Positions 15,901-23,628 of a stretch of DNA of 64,000 nt are shown piece by piece. Made by a program: the position numbers and the translations under genes. This stretch comes from an uncultured Lachnospiraceae bacterium (GTDB lineage Bacteria > Bacillota > Clostridia > Lachnospirales > Lachnospiraceae). Under the pieces are notes generated by a model. It saw only the letters and a program-made list of their open reading frames with translations. It made no database searches and was not told the DNA's origin. The stretch is taken from assembly GCA_910577015.1 (NCBI GenBank), contig CAJTKU010000001.1, positions 248,001 to 312,000 on the forward strand. The letters run 5' to 3'. How positions within the stretch are numbered: the stretch's first letter is position 1; each line of letters starts with the position of its first letter.

Positions 15901-17620
15901 ACTTTTCCGACACCGCTTCAAAATCAAAGCCCTCTGAAAAGCCTTTTGCAAAGGATGCGCCAATACTTACTCCTTCGTCCAGGGTTTCCCCTATGTCAAT
16001 TCCCAGCATGGCCATGACGCCGACTTTCAAGCCGGTACCGATTCCTGCCCCGATGTCCTGTGCAAAATCCGCAAACTTCGCCTTTCCCGTACTGTTCCAC
16101 CATTCCGAAAACGGCTCTGCAATAAATTCATCCCAAGCTATCTTGACCTTTCCAAAGAAATCTGCATCCTGCCATTCTTTTGTGTCAGCAATCGCGTTGA
16201 ATTTTCTCTGCATCCGGTCAATTTTAGTGTCGAGCCAATCCATAAATTCATCCAATCCCTGCTCAACTGCAGGCATCTGTGCGGTAAGCCAGTCTGCCAG
16301 ACCTCTCACATACGGAGACAGCCTCTCGCCAAAGGATATTTTTACCCCGTCAACCGCACTCTGCAGCAGAGTAATGGAACCCTGCAGATTATCCAGCATT
16401 GTTTCAGACATATTTGCCGCTGCGCCATCTGCGTTATTGATTGCATCAGCCAGCTTGTTATAGTCCTCTTCGGATGCGTTCAGGATCGCCAGCAATCCTT
16501 TTTGTGCCTGTGTGCCTGCGATTGTATTCGCAAGCTGAGATTTCTGCTCTGCTGTCATATTGGCAGTAGCACTTCTCAATTCTCCCATCACATCCGACAG
16601 ATCCCTTGCATTTCCCTCGGATGTAAAAAACTCAATCCCCAAATCAGACATCGCATCCGCCGCACCGTTGGTATTGGTGGAAAGCCTGGTAAAGATTGAG
16701 TTCAAAGATGTACCCGCCATAGTCGCCTTGATACCCGTATTTGCCATGAGGCCGGTCATTAAGGCCACATCCTCTATGGAGTAACCGAGTGCTCCCGCCA
16801 TAGAACCGGCATATTTGAAAGTTTCACCCATTCCGGAAACTGTTGTATTCGCATTTGATGCTGCCGCCGCCAGCACATCAGAAAATCTGCCTGCATCCGA
16901 TGCTTTCATGTTAAACGCCGTTAAAGCATCCGTGACAATATCGGAAGTAGTCGCCAGGTCCTCTCCAGAGGCGGCTGCAAGACTGAGTATGCCCTCTATG
17001 CCACTCAGCATATCTTCTGTTTTCCACCCGGCCATAGCCATATAATTGAATGCCTCTGCGGATTCCTCCGCCGTAAACTTCGTTGTGGCGCCCATTTCTT
17101 TTGCCTTATTCGTAAGTTTTGTTACTTCCGAACCGGTGGTGCCGCTTATGGCCTGCACCTGTGACATAGCAGCCTCAAAGTCCATATAGGTGTCTATCGT
17201 ATCTTTCAAACCTATACTGACTCCGAGGACTGCCCCCACTTGAAAGACTGGGTTTTTCAACAGGTTTATGATTCCCCTCACGGGCGAAGTGATAAGGTCA
17301 ACGGCCCGCATTGTAACGCTCCATGTTTTCCCGGCAAAACTTCTGATACCGTTTCCGAGTGTGGATAAAAACGGCGTAATCCTGTCTTTCGCCTCCAGCA
17401 TAATCTCATATTTCTCTTTCGCCCAGCTCGCCAGGCTTTTTTCTGTTTTCTGAGCCTGCCTGTCAAACTGCGTCACTGTGGAATTGGCTTTTTTTGCCGC
17501 ACCATTGGCGCTCTCTGCCGCTTTTTCCATGCGCTCAAAGTTCCTTGTGACATTGCTAAGCTCAGGATCGGTGTTATCTATCGTCTCAATCGGTATCTCA
17601 ATTCTGACCGTCTCCGCCAT
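12947..17620 (-). CDS. Tape measure protein
   Basis: A 1557-aa protein that sets tail length and is ejected during infection. The TP901-type core spans about residues 115-440 (MDFEAAMSQVQAISGTTG, SDIVTDALTAFNMKASDAG, FTRLSTNTNGAADAM). A membrane-seeking glycine-zipper region follows near 760-805 (GAAAGAAIGSIIPGIGTAVG). After that come long coiled-coil segments and a C-terminal VSGGPQLSWLAEEGYGEFVIP, a common tape measure end motif. AAAGGAGG precedes ATG 17620. The start lies inside the frameshift extension of the tail chaperone. Confidence 0.93.
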   Translation of the reverse strand: MAETVRIEIPIETIDNTDPELSNVTRNFERMEKAAESANGAAKKANSTVTQFDRQAQKTEKSLASWAKEKYEIMLEAKDRITPFLSTLGNGIRSFAGKTWSVTMRAVDLITSPVRGIINLLKNPVFQVGAVLGVSIGLKDTIDTYMDFEAAMSQVQAISGTTGSEVTKLTNKAKEMGATTKFTAEESAEAFNYMAMAGWKTEDMLSGIEGILSLAAASGEDLATTSDIVTDALTAFNMKASDAGRFSDVLAAAASNANTTVSGMGETFKYAGSMAGALGYSIEDVALMTGLMANTGIKATMAGTSLNSIFTRLSTNTNGAADAMSDLGIEFFTSEGNARDLSDVMGELRSATANMTAEQKSQLANTIAGTQAQKGLLAILNASEEDYNKLADAINNADGAAANMSETMLDNLQGSITLLQSAVDGVKISFGERLSPYVRGLADWLTAQMPAVEQGLDEFMDWLDTKIDRMQRKFNAIADTKEWQDADFFGKVKIAWDEFIAEPFSEWWNSTGKAKFADFAQDIGAGIGTGLKVGVMAMLGIDIGETLDEGVSIGASFAKGFSEGFDFEAVSEKLWQGFSNLLSNAGKLLPGGEAPDLSSIFSAVMLSKIATPFISMGRGAASIGKGLFGTNAATGTSLMGSFLGSAAAGTGLLGKSGLLAINLGAGNLAGGASMSAAALSATGMAAGGGAIAAGATLVSSALDAYKAIKSDNKEESKAYGESAAWKAGGVAAGAAAGAAIGSIIPGIGTAVGALVGAGVGGIAGWIKGNKVKEEYQENVEEMQKEAEKAQKVFEATGLSIEDVTFKNEALAQAMNDSEVSAEQFALMFQEECANVAKKAFGDISLSLAEVKKVASEITFAGMAEELSEFAKATADTEAALNNLQSSVTGLKKENWKVGLGMELSETDKDGYKSAIENFLSTSQTFIDDNHYQATVALKLLAGGEADTTGLDSYYGGLKSQIEDLGTQLTDSMNIALEDSVITLDEAAELESLQEQISAITNKLTEAKTDAEMQALKIKYNGAALDMDSFNALQEELQANVASASEQYESALTLTLTNLNLQLADGAITQSEYDEAVAEATEGYYAQINELSARVSTFNLDSIATAWDSELSRIMPEVEGSTTEKLTQALNNALLAHPDVKAWTTADVISWMGLDKLNLDTAEQTTIAAELIQTALAVPEGTKETIIQDFKSQIPTAEEIKAAIDWDSMTGNDWTALMESITGPPEGPTIGLSAEDAAKPMAEYYGEYFEIIKQSYSEALHNALENSADNETLAAFMEQYMTEATSGFDFSSVMAQYGPISNEYYDQLVSEWMAAGTAYGDALNNGASTSLLAGSALLRTDLQTALNTATASPFTISPTVNVTPRYNVTAPNFPTLNPAQSASGHAAGGYVSGGPQLSWLAEEGYGEFVIPTNPSRRARALDLYEQAGVALGVSANAAGGYVGGSVLSDTAADYNLFSDANRNAPIAYNETTEGKYDGETAWAYEPVPAERESSPGGSPVQVSVSMSPEFVIHGGDGQSEEDIMQVIRKHLKEMADELGGEIAGKLEEVFSNMPLKEA

Positions 17621-18358
17621 TCTCGTCCCCTCCTTTCGTCCGTGATTCCAGGGTAATTCTCATAGAGGCAAGCATAAATGCCTGTACTCCCTTTGGTTTC
17701 TGGTAAAATTCATCCGGGGTAATGCCTGTTGTCTGGAAAATATGATGCAACAGGCAAGCCTTTCCCCCGGCGCTGATTAGTTTTTTGCCACTTCCTCCAG
17801 ATTGTTGGATTCATAGCCGCTGAGCTTGTCGATTGCCTCCAGGATTCTGTCCTTTTCACCGGCTTTCAGCGAATACTCGATCACGTCCAGGCCATTCATG
17901 ATACGGTCTTTCTTCGCATTGAGGGCGCTCCATACCTTGCGGTTATCCCATAATTTCTCTTTGTCCTCGTCAACCGTTGCCGCATAGATGATCTCCGACT
18001 GATACTTGACTCTGTTGGTGTCCTCCGGCATCTTCATGCCGAGCTGCTTATTGCGCACATATTTGGTGTGCTTTTTACGGCACTTCTCGTATTCCTCAGA
18101 ACTGAGTGGCCGGATGTTAAATGCGAAATACAGGCGTCCTTCCCGGATGATCTCGATACGCTGCGTTTCCTCGGATGCAAACTCTGCCGCGTCAATAAGT
18201 CCCTGGATGAAATCCTCTTCATTCGCCCGGATCAGCGCCCTGGTATCTTCCTCACTGGTCTCATACTCCTTTACCGCCTGCTGTGCAATCACCTGCGTTT
18301 CCTCTTTTACTGCATTGCCCTCTCCTACGGTCACGCCTCTTGTAAAATCTTTTGACAT
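17598..18358 (-). CDS. Tail assembly chaperone, long form by -1 frameshift
   Basis: If ribosomes slip back one base at AAAAAAC (17786-17780), reading continues past the XkdN-like stop for 60 further codons to TGA at 17600-17598. The extension starts LISAGGKACLLHHIFQTTG and contains TPDEFYQKPKGVQAF and MLASMRITLE. It has no ribosome site or start of its own and ends inside the tape measure gene. The fused product would be about 253 aa. Lambda gpG/gpGT and many other phages use this arrangement, where the long form recruits the tape measure protein. The slippery site and the open frame are seen directly; the event itself is inferred. Confidence 0.8.
17777..18358 (-). CDS. XkdN-like tail assembly chaperone, short form
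   Basis: A 193-aa protein rich in charged residues, with RPLSSEEYEKCRKKHTKYV and SEIIYAATVDEDKEKLWDN, typical of XkdN-like tail assembly chaperones that keep the tape measure soluble. It precedes the tape measure gene and follows the tail tube gene. AGGAGG precedes ATG 18358. Its last codons, GCA AAA AAC TAA, contain the slippery sequence for the long form. Confidence 0.88.
   Translation of the reverse strand: MSKDFTRGVTVGEGNAVKEETQVIAQQAVKEYETSEEDTRALIRANEEDFIQGLIDAAEFASEETQRIEIIREGRLYFAFNIRPLSSEEYEKCRKKHTKYVRNKQLGMKMPEDTNRVKYQSEIIYAATVDEDKEKLWDNRKVWSALNAKKDRIMNGLDVIEYSLKAGEKDRILEAIDKLSGYESNNLEEVAKN
17780..17786 (-). promoter_or_regulatory. Slippery heptamer for -1 frameshift
   Basis: The minus strand reads A AAA AAC immediately before the UAA stop of the XkdN-like gene, a classical X XXY YYZ slippery heptamer. 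The -1 frame is open for 60 codons downstream. Confidence 0.82.
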
Positions 18359-18426
18359 CTGCTTTTCCTCCTATTTCTGCATAATGAAAGAGGGCGGCTC
18401 CACGCCGCCCTCCAATGTGCTGATAC

Positions 18427-18891
18427 TTAATCCCTGTCAATGCTGAGCGACGACTGCAACTTAGGTGCCCGATTGACAAAGAAATTCCAGTTGCGCTTGA
18501 TTACATCGCCCACGGACACATTCTGAATATCCACCTGTCCTGAAGGGATGCAGTCACGATAAATCACACGCTCTTCGGAGCCGTTCCTGCCGAGCAATGA
18601 TCCCTGGAAATCCCACACAGGCATAACCTGCGTTTCCAGAGCTTTCATCAGCTCTACGATAAATTCATCATCCTCCACCACAATCTGCGACATGGTAAGG
18701 TTGACAGCAAAGGTGTTCGCCGTCTCATGTTCCTGGGCATCGCCCAAAACGCTGTACTTGGCATTGTTCCAGCTGACATTTGATGTAAACTGCTCCACCG
18801 TTGCCAGCAGAACACCGTCCTTGCTGTAAAACGCCCCATCCTTGCCCGTTCTTGCGTGTCTGGAATCGCCTGCTGCTCTTTCATTTCTCAT
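18427..18891 (-). CDS. XkdM-like tail tube protein
   Basis: A 154-aa beta-rich protein (DGAFYSKDGVLLATVEQFTSN, VWDFQGSLLGRNGSEERVIYRDCIPSG) of the XkdM/DUF2001 tail tube family, which polymerises inside the sheath to form the DNA channel. The order sheath, tube, chaperone, tape measure is the standard contractile-tail order. ATG 18891 has a GAGG about eight bases upstream. Confidence 0.9.
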   Translation of the reverse strand: MRNERAAGDSRHARTGKDGAFYSKDGVLLATVEQFTSNVSWNNAKYSVLGDAQEHETANTFAVNLTMSQIVVEDDEFIVELMKALETQVMPVWDFQGSLLGRNGSEERVIYRDCIPSGQVDIQNVSVGDVIKRNWNFFVNRAPKLQSSLSIDRD

Positions 18892-18903
18892 GGCCTATAC
18901 CTC

Positions 18904-20313
18904 CTATTCTTCGTTAGTGCTGAACCGGAACAGGAATGTCAGATAGATATGCTCCATCGAATCCTTGTCGATCACATCAATATCGAACCATGCGCTGTCT
19001 CCGTCTGCCTTGTATGCGCTGCTTTCCGTCACTGCACACGCTATCAGCTTGCCTTCCTCGCGCATGGAATCGCCTACACCCTGTATCTGGCTGATAACAG
19101 TTGCTCTTCCGTTGTTGTCGTTGTCAACCTTGCCGACCAGATCATCCGTAGTGGTATTGATGCGCCTTATCAACTCAAAGCGAGTCTTTACCCTCCTGAT
19201 TTTCTTCCAGCCGTCGTCCTGGTTGTTTGCCGGGGTAATAAGCGTATTGATTGCATTGTCAATCCACACCTGCTTTGCCTTGTTGTAGCTCAGCACGATA
19301 CATCCCCTCTTCTCAGCAGAAATCATATCCGTGTTCGTGAGTTTCTCCAGAATCTCGGTAAACCCGCTGATTACGGTATGCGTGAGGGAGGAATTTGCCG
19401 CCACCGCCCCGATCATCCCGGCAATGCGAGCCGCTGTCTGGTACCCGTCAATGGCTGTTCCCTGTTCGTCCACCCATGCGTTCAGCACATAATTCATCTT
19501 CTCGTCATTGAAAGCCGCTGCGTGCTTGATCCTCGTCTCCAGCTCCACCGTATGCTTTTCCGCCACAACCGCCTGTGCAAGAGAACCCGCATCAAAGATA
19601 CGGTTCACAAACGACTGCAGGAGCAGGTGGATTTCCGTATCTTCTGTATCGAGGCAAATTGTATTGAACTCATACGGCTCTACCTGCGCAAAAGCGTTGG
19701 AGTAATCGCCCGTCGTGGTCTGCGGATTCGTACCCTTTGTAAACGCACTCTGAGAAACGATTGCCAGCAGGGCGCTCTCCTTGTCCGGTTTCAACTCTGC
19801 CTTGAAATTTTTGGAGGATGCCAGGGCATCAACCAGGGCCTTTGCCTCTCCTTCACCGGACACAAACTCAACCTTTTCAAATTCCGTTGTTCCGGTATAG
19901 AAAATACACTCCTTCAGTGTGGAATCCGAAAGTTTCTCACGCACCGTAACCGTGAAATCCTTGTCTCCCGGATATTTCGCCGTAATACTGAGGGCATCTT
20001 CCTTTGCCGTGTCCTTCAGGGCGATGGTTCCCTGTGTTCCTCCATTTCCTACACGGCAGGCAATGATTGTCTTTGCCCCTCCCGCAATGGCCTCTCTGAT
20101 TGCATCTGTTGTGAGTCCGGTTCCAAATGTCTGCTCGTAGCCATCCTCGGCGCTCAACTCTACTGCTGTATTCAGCGGCCCAAAGTCTGCCTTAAAGATA
20201 ACAGCCGTTACTCCGTTCATAATACCAGCGGCGGCGTTCCCGCCTTTTTTCTGGATATTGAAATAGGAGCCAGGGCGTACCTTTGTTTCTCCTAAGATAA
20301 ATGTACCTGCCAT
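18904..20313 (-). CDS. Contractile tail sheath protein (XkdK-like)
   Basis: A 469-aa sheath subunit. The N-terminus is GTFILGETKVRPGSYFNIQKKG. The middle contains ALLAIVSQ and TRIKHAAAFNDEKMNYVLNAW, and the C-terminal region carries the conserved sheath part WKKIRRVKTRFELIRRIN. This family polymerises around the tube and contracts to drive it through the envelope, so the phage is a myophage-type particle. AAGGAGGTTAAG precedes the ATG at 20313. Confidence 0.93.
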   Translation of the reverse strand: MAGTFILGETKVRPGSYFNIQKKGGNAAAGIMNGVTAVIFKADFGPLNTAVELSAEDGYEQTFGTGLTTDAIREAIAGGAKTIIACRVGNGGTQGTIALKDTAKEDALSITAKYPGDKDFTVTVREKLSDSTLKECIFYTGTTEFEKVEFVSGEGEAKALVDALASSKNFKAELKPDKESALLAIVSQSAFTKGTNPQTTTGDYSNAFAQVEPYEFNTICLDTEDTEIHLLLQSFVNRIFDAGSLAQAVVAEKHTVELETRIKHAAAFNDEKMNYVLNAWVDEQGTAIDGYQTAARIAGMIGAVAANSSLTHTVISGFTEILEKLTNTDMISAEKRGCIVLSYNKAKQVWIDNAINTLITPANNQDDGWKKIRRVKTRFELIRRINTTTDDLVGKVDNDNNGRATVISQIQGVGDSMREEGKLIACAVTESSAYKADGDSAWFDIDVIDKDSMEHIYLTFLFRFSTNEE

Positions 20314-20315
20314 CC

Positions 20316-20585
20316 TTACTTAACCTCCCTCTTCAAGAATTTTCCCACGATCTCCTTCGCCTCCGTAACCGTACATTCCGTTTTTCCGGCAGCTTTCAAT
20401 GCCGCCGCAACACACTCCTGCCTGGTTCCAAAGACTTTCTTCGCATTGGCCGCCAGCTCACTTGCCGGATAGACGGATTCCTGCAAAGTTTTCTGTTCTT
20501 TCTTCGTGGCCTGTTCCTGCGCTACTTCCGCCTTTGTTTCAGCGGTTTCGGCAGTTCCGACCACCTTTGATGTCTCTTTTGCCAT
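20316..20585 (-). CDS. Small phage tail-region protein
   Basis: An 89-aa protein with a charged Ala/Glu/Lys-rich first half and a C-terminal segment (YPASELAANAKKVFGTRQE to TEAKEIVGKFLKREVK) resembling small proteins found before sheath genes in PBSX-like phages. It lies two bases upstream of the sheath start. ATG 20585 follows AAGGAGG. The function is unknown. Confidence 0.7.
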   Translation of the reverse strand: MAKETSKVVGTAETAETKAEVAQEQATKKEQKTLQESVYPASELAANAKKVFGTRQECVAAALKAAGKTECTVTEAKEIVGKFLKREVK

Positions 20586-20596
20586 TGTGTACCTCC

Positions 20597-21478
20597 TTAT
20601 TTGTACTTGACATGGGCCGCTGTCAGTGAATGAGGCTTTGCCCTATACCTCAACAACCCATAATGACCTGTTACAAAAATCTGGCCGTCTTTCAGATAGT
20701 CAGATTTATAATTCGCCTGCAGGCGTTTGATGAACATGGGCGAGTGGTCCAGCATGATAATCTCTCCGTCCAGTGACATACGGTTTGCAATCGCAGCAGC
20801 CATTTTGAGCCTTGTTTCACTCTCAGGGCATAAAATATGGACGGCTATTCTGCCATCCATCCATGCGACTGTATTCGTTTCCTCGGACTTATCTGCTGAT
20901 ACCAGGCGGCAGTATATCACCGGCCTTTCTCCTGTCGCCTCCGTGATTTCCTCCATCCTGTCATATCCCATAATCATACATTCCGGGTACAGTTCCTTTA
21001 TGTATTTATTCGCTGCCATAACCGGGTCTGGATCAGATGTCTCCTGCGATGGATATTCCAGGATGTCAAACCGTACTTCACTTCCGATTGTGACGTTCCC
21101 TTTCTTCTCGTCTATGGTAAATGCGTCTGTCCTCGCCCACGCAAAGCAGTATGGAGTTCCTCCCTCCGGCTTTAATATCACATCCCGCAGACAATCTCTC
21201 ACCAGCGGCTCAATCGCCTCCGGCGTAATCTCGGTAGTGTTCTGGCACAGCAGCGATACCGACAGGGTACCGGCGCTATGCCTTTCTTCATTCGCCTGCA
21301 TATCAAAATTGTAAATTACTTCCGGGTACTGCGTATTTCCTCCCCACCCTTCCTGGCTTTCGTCCGGGGGTTCCGGACTGAAAACAGCAGGCGCACCATT
21401 GAACAACGCAAGGTGCTTAACAAGGTTCTCCGAGCTGATGAACCTCTTATGAATCAATTCCTCCAGGATCACCGCCAT
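20597..21478 (-). CDS. Phage tail completion/terminator-region protein
   Basis: A 293-aa protein in which two similar halves can be suspected: residues 1-150 with MQANEERHSAGTLSVSLLCQN and 150-290 with RIAVHILCPESETRLKMAAAI. The halves resemble tail-terminator-like folds. It lies between the head-tail connector genes and the sheath operon, where tail terminators are usually found. ATG 21478 is preferred over a TTG one codon upstream. Identity is inferred from position and general pattern. Confidence 0.6.
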   Translation of the reverse strand: MAVILEELIHKRFISSENLVKHLALFNGAPAVFSPEPPDESQEGWGGNTQYPEVIYNFDMQANEERHSAGTLSVSLLCQNTTEITPEAIEPLVRDCLRDVILKPEGGTPYCFAWARTDAFTIDEKKGNVTIGSEVRFDILEYPSQETSDPDPVMAANKYIKELYPECMIMGYDRMEEITEATGERPVIYCRLVSADKSEETNTVAWMDGRIAVHILCPESETRLKMAAAIANRMSLDGEIIMLDHSPMFIKRLQANYKSDYLKDGQIFVTGHYGLLRYRAKPHSLTAAHVKYK

Positions 21479-21782
21479 CAACTCCTTCCCCTTCCCGCTG
21501 CTCTCCGTCTGTCTTTATGTTGTACTCCTGTATATCTGTCATATCAGAGGACCAGCGGATTTCCCACTGCCCCTCTGCCGCCTCAGACACAGGTATGATG
21601 AAATGATTCGTTACATTGCCGATTCCGGGATAATACTGAACAATCAGCTGATCCTCTGTTGCTGCTGTCACAAATCCAGCCTTTCCCTCGCTCCATGTGG
21701 AATGTCTGCCCCAGAGCAGGTGTCCGCGCTCAATCTGTGACATATCAAAGGCAACTCTCGGCTTTTCTATCACAAGTGACAT
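21447..21782 (-). CDS. Head-tail region hypothetical protein
   Basis: A 111-aa protein with RGHLLWGRHSTWSEGKAGFVTAATEDQLIVQYYP, a beta-rich segment, and an acidic glycine-rich tail. Its end overlaps the start of the following gene by 32 bases. Position in the connector block suggests a head or tail joining role. No family is recognised. Confidence 0.65.
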   Translation of the reverse strand: MSLVIEKPRVAFDMSQIERGHLLWGRHSTWSEGKAGFVTAATEDQLIVQYYPGIGNVTNHFIIPVSEAAEGQWEIRWSSDMTDIQEYNIKTDGEQREGEGVDGGDPGGIDS

Positions 21783-21792
21783 ATCCTACCTC

Positions 21793-22248
21793 CTATGTGT
21801 AAGGCTCGCTATAAATCTTCTGGATTTCCGGCGTGGCCTCTTCTTTAATCTTCTCCACAAACGGTCTTGCCGCCATTTTGGATGTTCCATTTTCCAGGTG
21901 GCCGGCATAAGACTCCTGGCTTTCCAGTTCTGCCACGATAGCAACCCCTCCACTGGAGGCATTTTCGCTTTTTACCTGTCCGTTCCAGTGCATACGAAGA
22001 TTCCCTGTACGTCTTGCCGGTGGCTCTCCTGGAGCCGATGCGGTATAAGTCGCTTTCGTGTATGGTTTTCGGTAAACCCGGCCACTACGCTGCCCCTTCA
22101 GTACCTCCAGTTCTGCGTTCCTTATGGCATTTACTGCCCGGACGCCCCTAGAAACCACCTTGCGGTTGATGTTCGTTACCTGCTCTTTCACAGTTGCCCG
22201 GATAGCGCTGCCAGCACTACCGGCTTTTCCATCCACCCATAGTTTCAT
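21793..22248 (-). CDS. HK97 gp10-like head-tail protein
   Basis: A 151-aa protein with a basic N-terminal half and the signature YAGHLENGTSKMAARPFVEK, typical of HK97 gp10/XkdI-like head-tail joining proteins. It overlaps the upstream connector gene by four bases. It probably acts in connecting the filled head to the tail. Confidence 0.85.
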   Translation of the reverse strand: MKLWVDGKAGSAGSAIRATVKEQVTNINRKVVSRGVRAVNAIRNAELEVLKGQRSGRVYRKPYTKATYTASAPGEPPARRTGNLRMHWNGQVKSENASSGGVAIVAELESQESYAGHLENGTSKMAARPFVEKIKEEATPEIQKIYSEPYT

Positions 22249-22601
22249 TTTGCATCCCGCCTTTCCTCAGCATAATATATCGTTGAAATGCCGAGGGTTC
22301 CTGCATCGTCAATATCAACGATATAGAATACACGGCTACCAAGCACCAGCTTGTCGGTTCGCTTTGCCATCGGACTTCCTGCCTGCACAATCGTATGGGT
22401 AACAACATGATCCTTTTGGCTGTGGTTTGTCCTGTCCTCGTCAGACGCCTCCGCAAGACACCCTTTCAATGTCTTTGTTCCATCGCCACTGTGGCTGTTC
22501 GCCACCCGCCCTGTGCTTGTCACTACCTGCTTATTGCTCTCAATGATGAACTCTTTGAACAGGTTTCCCGGTCTTACATACATCATCCTCGTATTTATCA
22601 T
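22245..22601 (-). CDS. Head closure/adaptor protein
   Basis: A 118-aa beta-rich protein with VVTSTGRVANSHSGDGTKTLKGCLAEA and LGSRVFYIVDIDDAGTLGIST, like short phage head-closure proteins. It overlaps the neighbouring genes at ATGA junctions on both sides, which points to coupled translation in the connector block. Confidence 0.7.
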   Translation of the reverse strand: MINTRMMYVRPGNLFKEFIIESNKQVVTSTGRVANSHSGDGTKTLKGCLAEASDEDRTNHSQKDHVVTHTIVQAGSPMAKRTDKLVLGSRVFYIVDIDDAGTLGISTIYYAEERRDAK

Positions 22602-23011
22602 CTGCCACCCGTCCTTTCATTCCTCTGCATACCGGTATAAAAATATGGCGGCTTATTCTGCGATGCGTTTCTGAATTGAGGTATGCTGCAGGATTCAGCA
22701 GATACCTCTTTTTTCAGCTTTTCGTAATCTTCCCGCCACAGCTTTGCCCTTTCCTGCAATTCCAATGTCAGCGGGCCGGTTTTCGTGTTGACCTCATAAG
22801 CAAAGCGCCTACACAAGCTCTCCAGCAACATGAGCTTTGCCCTTTTCCATGATTTCGGATAGGTGTCGATTGCCGCCTGGATTTCCTCGTCAGTAAGCGC
22901 CGTTGTATCAGAGAGTCCATCCACCATTACATCGCCCAGCTCAAACCTCATACGATCCTTTCCAGGTTCTTTGACATTTGCCGGATTATATGTGTATGCG
23001 CCTTTCGCCAT
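22598..23011 (-). CDS. Head-tail connector protein (XkdG/gp6-neighbour type)
   Basis: A 137-aa helical protein (LTDEEIQAAIDTYPKSWKRAKLMLLESLCRRFAYEVNT region, then QERAKLWREDYEKLKKEV) typical of small head-tail connectors that bind below the portal. Its ATG overlaps the stop of the upstream gene (TAATG). Confidence 0.72.
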   Translation of the reverse strand: MAKGAYTYNPANVKEPGKDRMRFELGDVMVDGLSDTTALTDEEIQAAIDTYPKSWKRAKLMLLESLCRRFAYEVNTKTGPLTLELQERAKLWREDYEKLKKEVSAESCSIPQFRNASQNKPPYFYTGMQRNERTGGR

Positions 23012-23616
23012 TAGGTATCAGCCCCCTCCGTATTGGTTCCTGTGGTTGCGTTACCGCCTGTGGATTCGTTTGTACTGCCGGAAGTGGAGAATATGTTATC
23101 TGCCTGCTTTTTGGCGGCATCCTTGATTGTTTTACGGGTGTCTGCCGCATGGAGAAGTATCAGAACATTCTCTGATTTTACCCCGGCGATTGCCTCAGCT
23201 CCCTCCGTGGCGTTCATCTGTATAATGCCAAATACCTGCTGAATTTCCTCCGGAGTTGCCGGAACTGCGGTCTGCTGTTCATCAGACTCTCCTTTGACGG
23301 AAATCAGAATCGTACCATCGTATGCCCCAGGCTCCGTTTCCTTCAATTCCGCCACATACGCCTGCATCTCTGCAAGCTGATCCTCCTTTTTCTTCTCTGC
23401 CTCTTCCACCGCCTCGGCAATCATTTTTTCGACCTGTTCCTGCGTGAAAAGGGAACCGGACTGTGCGCCCGATCCTCCCTCGCTGTCATTCACGATGGTA
23501 ATTACACCGTACTCTTCCTGCCGTTTTGCGTCTGCCACAAGATTTCCCGGTATTTCATCACCGATGAAGAACTGCCTCCCGCCAAAACTGCAGGGCTTTT
23601 TTGCAATCAATCTCAT
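23011..23616 (-). CDS. Hypothetical protein, YqbF-like N-terminus
   Basis: A 201-aa protein. Its first 45 residues (IAKKPCSFGGRQFFIGDEIPG, then VITIVNDSE) resemble the small N-terminal domain of YqbF-type phage proteins. A coiled-coil middle (QEQVEKMIAEAVEEAEKKKE) and a Ser/Thr/Gly-rich end follow. It sits directly after the major capsid gene. The function is unknown. Confidence 0.65.
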   Translation of the reverse strand: MRLIAKKPCSFGGRQFFIGDEIPGNLVADAKRQEEYGVITIVNDSEGGSGAQSGSLFTQEQVEKMIAEAVEEAEKKKEDQLAEMQAYVAELKETEPGAYDGTILISVKGESDEQQTAVPATPEEIQQVFGIIQMNATEGAEAIAGVKSENVLILLHAADTRKTIKDAAKKQADNIFSTSGSTNESTGGNATTGTNTEGADT

Positions 23617-23628
23617 AGTACGCCCTCC

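Noticed and set aside
15483..16463. 326-codon open frame antisense to the tape measure gene
   Set aside because: Low-complexity Ala/Pro/Ser product typical of an antisense shadow of an Ala-rich gene.
18856..20295. 479-codon open frame antisense to the tail sheath gene
   Set aside because: It is a codon-bias shadow of the sheath gene, with no family features and no ribosome site.
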